A DNA stretch of 5,129 nt from an uncultured Oscillibacter sp. (GTDB lineage Bacteria > Bacillota > Clostridia > Oscillospirales > Oscillospiraceae). Numbering within the stretch: position 1 is the first letter of the stretch; each line of letters opens with the position of its first letter. The position numbers and the translations under genes are program-made. Positions 1 to 5,129 of the stretch are shown here, one piece after another. Location: positions 1 to 5,129 of the forward strand of contig CAJOQY010000047.1 of assembly GCA_905236835.1 (NCBI GenBank). Direction: 5' to 3'. A model generated the notes under the pieces. The model was not told the DNA's origin. It made no database searches and worked only from the letters and a program-made list of their open reading frames with translations.

Positions 1-759
1 CCGGATCCGGATCTGTTAAATATTTTCCGGATTCCGTATGATTATCATAATATAAAATCTATCTTAAAAGCCGCCGCGATGGGCATGAACCCGGCGCGTA
101 TGCTGTCTGATTTGGGACGCGTCCCGGCGCGCGAGATTCAAGAGGCGATACAATCCGGCGATGATGATTCCCTGCCGGGGAAATTATCTCCCGCGATTCA
201 GGAGGCCAAAGACGCGCTGGATACGACGAGAGACCCGCAAATCTGCGATATTATCGCGGATCGCTGGTGTTATGAGGATTTATCTCAAACCGCCGAACAG
301 TCCGGGAGCGAATTTTTGAAAAATTATATCAAATCCCGAATTGACGCTGTTAATTTAAAAGCCTTGGTCCGGACACTGCGCATGGGCAAAAACACGGATT
401 TTTTGCGCGGCGCGTTACTGTCCGGCGGCGGTGTGGATATAGACGCGATTTTAAATATCAGCGCGAACGGCGGAAATAATCTCACGGAAATTTACAACTC
501 CACGGCGTTCAATAAAGCCGCTGAGGCCGGGGCCGACGCGTTAAAATCCGGCGGCGCTTTGACGGAATTTGAAAAACTCTGTGATGACGCCGTGTCTGAT
601 GATCTGGACAGCGCGAAATTGATCCCATTCGGGGAAGCTCCGGTGATCGCGTATCTGGCCGCCCGCGAGACGGAATATTCTAATTTACGCATTTTGCTCA
701 TGGGACTGGGCGCGGGATTAAATCCGGAGATTATCAGATCCCGTCTGCGGGCGGTCTAA
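1..759 (+). CDS. atpC: V/A-type ATPase subunit C (AC39/d-type), 5'-truncated by window edge
   Basis: Subunit C (ntpC; eukaryotic subunit d/AC39 family) is the funnel-shaped socket that links the D/F central shaft to the membrane proteolipid ring. The frame is open from base 1, giving 252 visible residues. The family is usually about 330-350 aa, so I infer that roughly 80-100 N-terminal residues lie to the left. The ATG at 79 is internal, not the start: the codons before it encode the family hallmark FRIPYDYHNIKSILKA (visible residues 9-24). The three internal pseudo-repeats expected of the family can be traced: the YDYHNIK segment, IDAVNLKALVR (about residues 114-124), and the C-terminal block FGEAPVIAYLAARETEYSNLR (about 209-229) followed by an IIRSRLR end. 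The stop TAA is at 757-759, 23 nt before subunit F. No signal peptide or membrane segment is visible, as expected for a cytoplasmic peripheral subunit. Identification is firm; only the N-terminus is unseen. Confidence 0.93.
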   Translation, partial: PDPDLLNIFRIPYDYHNIKSILKAAAMGMNPARMLSDLGRVPAREIQEAIQSGDDDSLPGKLSPAIQEAKDALDTTRDPQICDIIADRWCYEDLSQTAEQSGSEFLKNYIKSRIDAVNLKALVRTLRMGKNTDFLRGALLSGGGVDIDAILNISANGGNNLTEIYNSTAFNKAAEAGADALKSGGALTEFEKLCDDAVSDDLDSAKLIPFGEAPVIAYLAARETEYSNLRILLMGLGAGLNPEIIRSRLRAV

Positions 760-769
760 TCCAATCAGC

Positions 770-779
770 AGGACGTGAT
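770..779 (+). promoter_or_regulatory. Extended Shine-Dalgarno site of subunit F
   Basis: AGGACGTGAT matches the full anti-Shine-Dalgarno complement AGGAGGTGAT at 9 of 10 positions and sits just before the ATG at 783. It supports that start and independent translation initiation of subunit F after the 23-nt gap behind subunit C. Confidence 0.6.
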
Positions 780-782
780 AAA

Positions 783-1100
783 ATGGCAGTAACTTATCAA
801 ATCGCCGCCGTGGGCGACTGGGAGTCCGTGATGGGTTTCCGCGCGCTGGGTCTGGACACCTATCCGGCGGCGTCTCCCGAAGAGGCGCGCGAAGAAGTCA
901 AACGCCTCGCCAACACCGACTGCGCCGTGATTTATCTGACGGAGAAACTGGCGAAAGAAATGCCGGATGTGATTTCCCGTTACAAAGACGAGCCGCGGCC
1001 CGCGATTATTTTGATTCCGGGCCGTGAGGGTTCTCTTGGCATCGGCAAGGACAGCATTCAGCGCGCCATTGAACGGGCTGTCGGCGCGGATATATTATAA
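783..1100 (+). CDS. atpF: V/A-type ATPase subunit F
   Basis: Subunit F (ntpG in Enterococcus hirae) is a small soluble rotor protein that binds the D coiled coil in the central stalk. In the family it modulates ATPase activity. At 105 aa it has the family's usual length (about 100-110). Residues 1 to about 78 form the alternating beta/alpha domain (an IAAVGDWESVMGFRALGLDTYP strand-helix start and a CAVIYLTEKLA core). The AIILIPG strand and glycine-rich GREGSLGIG linker follow, then the C-terminal helix SIQRAIERAVGADIL; the terminal AVGADIL is a family signature. The start ATG at 783 is backed by a near-perfect SD. The gene lies between subunits C and A, its normal place in bacterial V-type operons. 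The name atpF here means V-type subunit F, not the b subunit of F-type ATPases. Confidence 0.95.
   Translation: MAVTYQIAAVGDWESVMGFRALGLDTYPAASPEEAREEVKRLANTDCAVIYLTEKLAKEMPDVISRYKDEPRPAIILIPGREGSLGIGKDSIQRAIERAVGADIL
1069..1096 (+). promoter_or_regulatory. Possible weak internal sigma70 promoter at the end of subunit F
   Basis: TTGAAC (1069-1074) and TATATT (1091-1096) are separated by 16 nt, matching the -35 and -10 consensus at 4/6 and 5/6. A perfect TATAAT also lies at 1096-1101 but has no good -35 at 17 nt. Transcription from either would start just before the AT-rich spacer and give a leader of about 115 nt for subunit A. The boxes lie in or beside the coding end of subunit F and in AT-rich DNA, where such matches arise easily, so this is only a candidate. 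Confidence 0.2.
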
Positions 1101-1102
1101 TT

Positions 1103-1166
1103 ATATTTAATATATTTAATATAAACGCGGCGCGCGAAAATTTATATTTAATATTATATTTAATAT
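1103..1166 (+). repeat. Four ATATTTAATAT odd palindromes forming an imperfect long hairpin
   Basis: The 11-mer ATATTTAATAT occurs exactly at 1103-1113, 1112-1122, 1144-1154 and 1156-1166. It is ATATT and its reverse complement AATAT around a central T, so copies can pair with one another except for a T-T mismatch. Copy 2 pairs with copy 3, extended inward so that 1118-1125 pairs with 1141-1148 (8 bp). Copy 1 pairs with copy 4 across a small bulge at 1155-1157. At the tip, CGCG (1126-1129) can pair with CGCG (1133-1136) around a 3-nt loop, leaving AAAA (1137-1140) bulged. The result is one long, mostly A-U hairpin with a GC cap. No U-tract follows directly, so it is not a classical terminator. 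Confidence 0.6.
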
Positions 1167-1205
1167 TTATATTTTAATCATATCCCTTTTTTGAATTTAT
1201 ATCGG

Positions 1206-1214
1206 AAAGAAGGG
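1206..1214 (+). promoter_or_regulatory. Shine-Dalgarno site that fixes the TTG start of subunit A
   Basis: AAAGAAGGG ends 5 nt before the TTG at 1220. No ATG or GTG start lies suitably near it. The first in-frame ATG is codon 23, which would remove the first strands of the N-terminal beta barrel, so this site decides the TTG start. Confidence 0.7.
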
Positions 1215-1219
1215 TTCTT

Positions 1220-2992
1220 TTGAGCGGAAAAGTTGTGAAAGTCTCCGGACCGCTGGTTGTCGCCACGGGATTGGCGGACGCCAATATGTCCGACGTGGTG
1301 CGCGTCGGCCCGCAGCGCCTGATCGGTGAGATATTAACCATGAAGGGCGACACGGCGTCGATACAGGTCTATGAGGAGACATCCGGCCTCGGACCCGGCG
1401 CGGAAGTGATTACCACCGGCGCGCCGATGAGCGTTGAACTTGGCCCCGGCATGATCGAGGGCATTTATGACGGGATTCAGCGTCCGTTAGAAAAAATCGT
1501 CGAAAAAGTCGGCGCGTGTATCACGCGCGGCGTGGAAGTCCCCGCCGTGGATCATGAGAAGAAATGGGATTTTACCGCCGTCGCGAAAGTCGGCGACAAA
1601 GTCACGGGCGGCGATGTGATCGGCACAGTCCCGGAAACGCCCGTGGTATTGCATAAAATCATGGTCCCGCCGAATGTCAGCGGCACGGTGATTAAAATCC
1701 AGAGCGGCAAATTTAATGTCTTGGAGACGGTCTGCGTATTAAAATCAGATAACGGCGATGAAATCCCGCTGACGATGATACAAAAATGGCCGGTGCGTAT
1801 CGGACGGCCTTATAAGACGAAATATCCCCCGAAGCGGCCTTTATGCTCCGGACAGCGTATTATAGACACGCTGTTCCCGATTGCCAAGGGCGGCACGGCG
1901 GCGGTTCCCGGCCCGTTCGGATCGGGTAAAACCGTCGTACAGCACCAGTTGGCGAAATGGTCGGACGTGGATATAGTGATTTATATCGGCTGCGGCGAAC
2001 GCGGAAACGAAATGACGGACGTTTTGCGCGAATTCCCGGAATTAAAAGACCCCCGGACGGGAGAATCCCTGATGAAACGGACGGTCTTGATCGCCAATAC
2101 GTCGGATATGCCCGTGGCGGCGCGGGAAGCGTCGGTTTATACGGGAATCACGATCGCCGAATATTTCCGCGATATGGGCTATGACGTGGCTGTTATCGCC
2201 GATTCGACATCGAGATGGGCGGAAGCCCTGCGCGAAATGTCCGGACGTTTGGAAGAAATGCCCGGTGAGGAGGGCTCTCCGGCTTATTTGGCGTCCCGTC
2301 TGGCGCAGTTCTACGAACGCGCCGGGAGCGTGGAATGTATCGGATCTGACGAACGGCGCGGCAGTCTGACCGCTGTCGGCGCGGTATCGCCTCCGGGCGG
2401 CGACTTGTCCGAACCCGTTTCACAGGCGACGATGAGAATTGTAAAAGTATTCTGGGCGCTGGATTCGTCCCTTGCCTATCGGCGGCATTTCCCCGCGATT
2501 AACTGGTTAAATTCCTATTCGCTGTATCTGGATTCTCTGAAACCGTGGTTTGACGAGAATTTCGGCGATGAGTTTATGCGAAATCGCGGAAAAGCCATGA
2601 GCATTTTACAAAATGAGGCAAGTTTAAATGAAATCGTCCAGTTAGTCGGCAAAGATTCCCTTTCGCCGTCGGATCAATTGACGTTGGAAGTCGCCCGTAT
2701 GGTCCGTGAGGACTTCTTACAGCAAAACGCTTTCACGGATATAGACGGCTATTCGAGCTATGACCGGCAGGGAAAATTATTGGCGCTTGTTTTGGAATAC
2801 GAGACATTATGCCGGGACGCGATTTCAAAAGGCGCGGAAGCGGCGAAATTGTTTAATATTCCCGTCCGTGAGAAAATCGGACGCGCCAAGAGCGTACCCG
2901 CGGACGAATACGAAAAAGCGTATCAGAATATACGCGTTGAGATGGCGAATCAAATCGCGGAAGTGATTTCACAGGGAGGCGAGAATTTATGA
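1220..2992 (+). CDS. atpA: V/A-type ATPase catalytic subunit A
   Basis: Subunit A (ntpA; EC 7.1.2.2 class) carries the catalytic nucleotide sites of the A3B3 head in the cytoplasm. At 590 aa it has the normal family length (about 580-600). It starts at TTG, supported by the SD at 1206-1214 and by the typical N-terminus [13 protein letters not shown]. Domains in order: N-terminal beta barrel (about 1-70); the A-specific 'non-homologous' insert (about 110-190, including VPPNVSGTV), which separates A from B and from F-type beta; the nucleotide-binding domain; and a C-terminal helical domain (from about 440). Walker A is GPFGSGKT (231-238), the catalytic glutamate is in GCGERGNEM (E260), and Walker B is VAVIAD (323-328) followed by [11 protein letters not shown]. 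The P-loop has Ser where eukaryotic V-ATPases carry the redox-sensitive Cys, so that disulfide switch is absent. All key residues are present. The stop TGA overlaps the ATG of subunit B, indicating translational coupling. Confidence 0.98.
   Translation: MSGKVVKVSGPLVVATGLADANMSDVVRVGPQRLIGEILTMKGDTASIQVYEETSGLGPGAEVITTGAPMSVELGPGMIEGIYDGIQRPLEKIVEKVGACITRGVEVPAVDHEKKWDFTAVAKVGDKVTGGDVIGTVPETPVVLHKIMVPPNVSGTVIKIQSGKFNVLETVCVLKSDNGDEIPLTMIQKWPVRIGRPYKTKYPPKRPLCSGQRIIDTLFPIAKGGTAAVPGPFGSGKTVVQHQLAKWSDVDIVIYIGCGERGNEMTDVLREFPELKDPRTGESLMKRTVLIANTSDMPVAAREASVYTGITIAEYFRDMGYDVAVIADSTSRWAEALREMSGRLEEMPGEEGSPAYLASRLAQFYERAGSVECIGSDERRGSLTAVGAVSPPGGDLSEPVSQATMRIVKVFWALDSSLAYRRHFPAINWLNSYSLYLDSLKPWFDENFGDEFMRNRGKAMSILQNEASLNEIVQLVGKDSLSPSDQLTLEVARMVREDFLQQNAFTDIDGYSSYDRQGKLLALVLEYETLCRDAISKGAEAAKLFNIPVREKIGRAKSVPADEYEKAYQNIRVEMANQIAEVISQGGENL
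2973..2979 (+). promoter_or_regulatory. Shine-Dalgarno site of subunit B inside the end of subunit A
   Basis: AGGGAGG lies 9 nt before the ATG at 2989, within the last codons of subunit A. With the ATGA overlap (2989-2992) it lets a ribosome finishing A restart on B, which fits the equal A:B stoichiometry of the A3B3 ring. Confidence 0.75.
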
Positions 2993-4419
2993 TCCGGGAA
3001 TATAAAACCGTAGAAGAAATCGTCAGCCCCCTGATGATGGTCCGCATGGTGGAGAACGTCACTTATGATGAATTGGTCGAAGTCGAGTTACACGACGGGT
3101 CTGTACGGCGCGGGAAAGTGCTGGAAGTCAACGGAGATACGGCTGTCGTGCAATTGTTCGAGTCCGCCGCCGGGATTAATCTTGCGAACGCGAAAGTAAG
3201 ATTTTTAGGCCACCCGTTGGAATTGGGCGTATCCGGCGATATGCTCGGACGCGTATTCAACGGCATGGGACAGCCTATCGACGGCGGCCCGGATATTTTA
3301 CCCGAAGAATATCGCGATATTAACGGCCTGCCCATGAATCCGGCGGCGCGTGACTATCCGAATGAATTTATACAGACCGGCGTTTCGACGATTGACGGAT
3401 TAAATACGCTGGTCCGCGGACAGAAGCTCCCGATTTTCTCCGGCTCCGGTCTGCCCCACGCGAACTTGGCCGCGCAAATCGCGCGTCAGGCGAAAGTCCT
3501 TGGCGATGAAAGCTCTAATTTCGCCGTCGTATTCGCCGCGATTGGCATTACGTTTGAGGAATCTGAATTTTTCGTCAGCGAATTTCGGCGAACCGGCGCG
3601 ATTGACCGGACGGTATTATTCTCGAACTTGGCCAATGACCCGGCGGTAGAGCGTATCTCCACGCCGCGTATGGCGTTGACAGCCGCCGAGTATCTGGCGT
3701 TTGAGAAGAAAATGCACGTTCTTGTCATTATGACGGATATTACGAATTACGCGGAAGCGCTGCGCGAAGTGTCGGCGGCGAAAAAAGAGGTCCCCGGACG
3801 GCGCGGATTCCCGGGTTATTTATATACCGACTTGGCGACGTTATACGAACGCGCCGGACGGCGCCTCGGCAATCCCGGCTCTATCACGATGATCCCCGTT
3901 TTGACGATGCCGGAAGATGACAAAACCCATCCCATCCCGGATTTGACGGGTTATATCACAGAAGGGCAAATTATACTCTCCCGCGCTTTATATCGTCAGG
4001 GCATTCATCCGCCGGTGGACGTTCTGCCCAGTCTGTCAAGATTGAAAGACAAGGGCGTCGGCAAAGGCAAAACCCGCGAGGATCACGCGGATACAATGAA
4101 CCAGTTATTCGCGGCGTATTCGACGGGCAAAGATAATAAAGAATTAATGAGTATCTTGGGCGAAGCCGCTTTGACGCCCACGGATCTGTTATACGCCAAA
4201 TTCGCCGATGAGTTTGAACGCCGTTACGTCAATCAGGGCTACGAGGAAAACCGGAGCATTGAGGAGACGTTAAATCTCGGCTGGGAATTGTTAAGCATCC
4301 TGCCGAAAGCCGAATTGAAGCGTATCAAGCCGGAATTGATTGAAAAATACTGGCCGAAACAGGACAAAGCCAATCCGGACGGAAAAGCAGGCGCGGAATC
4401 GGACGCGGCGGAAAATTAA
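2989..4419 (+). CDS. atpB: V/A-type ATPase regulatory (non-catalytic) subunit B
   Basis: Subunit B (ntpB) alternates with A in the cytoplasmic A3B3 hexamer. It contributes interface residues to the catalytic site but does not hydrolyse ATP itself. It has 476 aa (family about 455-475). The N-terminus ([15 protein letters not shown]) is a normal family start. Domains: beta barrel (about 1-75), nucleotide-binding-like domain, and C-terminal helical domain (from about 360). The P-loop position is degenerate, [10 protein letters not shown] (151-160), lacking the GxxGxGKT lysine; this is the hallmark separating B from A. The segment [18 protein letters not shown] (243-260) replaces Walker B. PSLSRL (347-352) holds the conserved arginine (R351) that by family knowledge acts as the arginine finger on the neighbouring A site. 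GKGKTREDH (358-366) follows. The last 20 or so residues (after KYWPKQ) are Ala-, Lys-, Asp- and Glu-rich and look disordered. Subunit D follows after 14 nt. Confidence 0.98.
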   Translation: MIREYKTVEEIVSPLMMVRMVENVTYDELVEVELHDGSVRRGKVLEVNGDTAVVQLFESAAGINLANAKVRFLGHPLELGVSGDMLGRVFNGMGQPIDGGPDILPEEYRDINGLPMNPAARDYPNEFIQTGVSTIDGLNTLVRGQKLPIFSGSGLPHANLAAQIARQAKVLGDESSNFAVVFAAIGITFEESEFFVSEFRRTGAIDRTVLFSNLANDPAVERISTPRMALTAAEYLAFEKKMHVLVIMTDITNYAEALREVSAAKKEVPGRRGFPGYLYTDLATLYERAGRRLGNPGSITMIPVLTMPEDDKTHPIPDLTGYITEGQIILSRALYRQGIHPPVDVLPSLSRLKDKGVGKGKTREDHADTMNQLFAAYSTGKDNKELMSILGEAALTPTDLLYAKFADEFERRYVNQGYEENRSIEETLNLGWELLSILPKAELKRIKPELIEKYWPKQDKANPDGKAGAESDAAEN

Positions 4420-4420
4420 A

Positions 4421-4428
4421 GGGGGGGT
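4421..4428 (+). promoter_or_regulatory. Unusual poly-G Shine-Dalgarno site of subunit D
   Basis: A run of seven G followed by T lies between the B stop and the D start, 5 nt before the ATG at 4434. GGGGGT (4423-4428) can pair with the anti-SD ACCTCC using one central G-U wobble, so it can work as a ribosome binding site although it lacks the usual A. The ATG it serves opens a typical subunit D N-terminus. Confidence 0.65.
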
Positions 4429-4433
4429 AACTT

Positions 4434-5129
4434 ATGCCGGAAATTACGGTAAGCCCTACCCGAATGGAATTGACCAGATTAAAAGGCAAACTGCGCACGG
4501 CTCAGCGCGGCCATAAACTGTTGAAAGACAAGCGTGACGAACTCATGAAACAGTTTTTGGATACCGTGCGGGAAGTGCGGGCCTTGCGCGCGGAAGTGGA
4601 ATCCGAGTTGATGACGGCGCATAACGCGTTTACAGTCGCGTCGGCGTTGATGAGTTCACAGGCCATGGAAGAGGCGCTGGCCTATCCCAAACAGTCCGTC
4701 GAATTGACTATGACGACGAAAAATATCATGTCCGTCAATGTCCCCGTGTATCACTTCCAGACGAAAACGCAGTCCGACGCGGATATATATCCCTATGGAT
4801 TCGCGGCGACATCGGGCGAATTGGATTCCGCCGTGGACGCGCTGGGGAAAGTGTTTCAAAAAATGCTGAAACTGGCGCAGATCGAGAAAGCGGCGCAGTT
4901 AATGGCGGAGGAAATCGAAAAGACAAGACGGCGCGTCAACGCGCTGGAATACGTCATGATTCCCAATACCCAAGAGGCGATTCGTTATATCACGATGAAG
5001 CTCGATGAAAATGACCGCGCCACCACAACAAGATTGATGAAGGTCAAAGATATGATTCTGAAAGAGGCCATTGACGAACGGCGGGCGAAAGACGCGGAAG
5101 TTATGGCGAAAGCGGGAGAATCCGGTAAC
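4434..5129 (+). CDS. atpD: V/A-type ATPase subunit D (central rotor shaft), 3' end not reached
   Basis: Subunit D (ntpD) is the long antiparallel coiled coil that turns inside the A3B3 ring and passes torque between it and the F/C stalk. Translation from the ATG at 4434 gives 232 codons, open to the last base (final codon AAC). The TAA at 5126-5128 is out of frame, so the gene is cut by the window edge. Family members are about 200-230 aa and the conserved C-terminus has already passed, so the true stop is probably only a few codons beyond. The N-terminal helix carries the signature PTRMELTRLKGKL (8-20) and RGHKLLKDKRDEL (25-37). The central part (about 95-125) is the short globular segment that in the family binds F. 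The C-terminal helix has TRRRVNALEYVMIPN (164-178), the best family signature, then LDENDRA (190-196). The highly charged, heptad-like helices fit a coiled coil. It lies 14 nt after subunit B with a poly-G SD. Confidence 0.95.
   Translation, partial: MPEITVSPTRMELTRLKGKLRTAQRGHKLLKDKRDELMKQFLDTVREVRALRAEVESELMTAHNAFTVASALMSSQAMEEALAYPKQSVELTMTTKNIMSVNVPVYHFQTKTQSDADIYPYGFAATSGELDSAVDALGKVFQKMLKLAQIEKAAQLMAEEIEKTRRRVNALEYVMIPNTQEAIRYITMKLDENDRATTTRLMKVKDMILKEAIDERRAKDAEVMAKAGESGN

Larger units (their letters stand above)
1101..1219 (+). promoter_or_regulatory. AT-rich spacer between subunits F and A
   Basis: This 119-nt gap is the only sizeable non-coding stretch; the other junctions are 23 nt, a 4-base overlap and 14 nt. 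It is almost entirely A+T except for a short GC core at 1126-1136. It holds four copies of ATATTTAATAT, a T6 run (1187-1192) and, at its end, the SD of subunit A. I see no ORF or recognisable riboswitch. It probably acts as an intercistronic leader affecting mRNA stability or expression of the genes downstream, but that role is inferred. Confidence 0.5.

Noticed and set aside
79..81. ATG at 79 as the start of the first gene
   Set aside because: The frame is open to base 1 and the preceding codons encode the conserved subunit C motif FRIPYDYHNIKSILKA, so this ATG is internal.
1112..1154. Rho-independent terminator after subunit F
   Set aside because: The hairpin is mostly A-U, its GC part is followed by AAAA rather than a U-tract, and the T6 run at 1187-1192 is too far away. 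A terminator here would also cut the operon before its catalytic genes.
1957..2423. Open frames overlapping subunit A on both strands (1957-2184 +, 2181-2369 +, 2193-2423 -)
   Set aside because: They lie in other frames of a strongly conserved gene, have Arg/Pro-rich compositions typical of shadow frames, and show no family motif or own ribosome site.
3063..3728. Antisense open frames under subunit B (3063-3335 -, 3486-3728 -)
   Set aside because: Ser/Thr/Asn-rich reverse-strand shadows of a conserved gene, with no recognisable domain.
4656..4926. Antisense open frames opposite subunit D
   Set aside because: The + strand there codes the conserved D coiled coil without interruption, although it lacks a stop inside the window; the reverse frames overlap each other and have no motif.
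5126..5128. TAA as the stop codon of subunit D
   Set aside because: It is out of frame with the ATG at 4434; the in-frame last codons are GGT AAC, so the gene continues past the window.
1..5129. A novel system, CRISPR array, mobile element or tRNA/rRNA gene
   Set aside because: Every gene is a standard V/A-ATPase subunit with its key residues intact. There are no spaced direct repeats of CRISPR type, no transposase, no terminal inverted repeats and no structured RNA gene that I could see.

Overview
The window holds the central part of an operon for a bacterial V/A-type (vacuolar/archaeal-type) rotary ATPase. Five genes lie on the + strand in the order C-F-A-B-D, and nothing convincing is coded on the - strand. 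This is the arrangement known from bacterial V-type operons (ntpC-ntpG-ntpA-ntpB-ntpD in Enterococcus hirae; atpC-F-A-B-D elsewhere). Shine-Dalgarno sites, a TTG start and the operon layout indicate a bacterium. The single-letter signature motifs are of bacterial V-type type, as found in anaerobic Bacillota, Synergistota, spirochaetes and Thermus/Deinococcus. A Synergistota- or Clostridia-like anaerobe is my guess, held at low confidence because no phylogenetic marker is present.

Layout: 1-759 is the C-terminal part of subunit C, cut by the left edge. 783-1100 is subunit F. 1101-1219 is the only sizeable non-coding gap and is very AT-rich, with four exact copies of an 11-bp odd palindrome that can fold into one long imperfect hairpin with a GC-rich tip. 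1220-2992 is the catalytic subunit A, starting at TTG. 2989-4419 is the regulatory subunit B, overlapping A by ATGA. 4434-5129 is subunit D, which has no stop before the right edge. The genes for the stator (E, G/H), the a-type subunit I and the proteolipid K are expected outside the window.

Function: A and B alternate as an A3B3 ring, with nucleotide sites at their interfaces and the catalytic P-loop and glutamate in A. D is the central coiled-coil shaft, F binds D and completes the rotor stalk, and C is the funnel-shaped socket joining the D/F shaft to the membrane ring. The complex couples ATP hydrolysis or synthesis to H+ or Na+ transport. The ion cannot be told here, because the proteolipid gene is not in the window.

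All five proteins look intact and conventional. I see no novel system. The item most worth a second look is the repeat/hairpin spacer between F and A.
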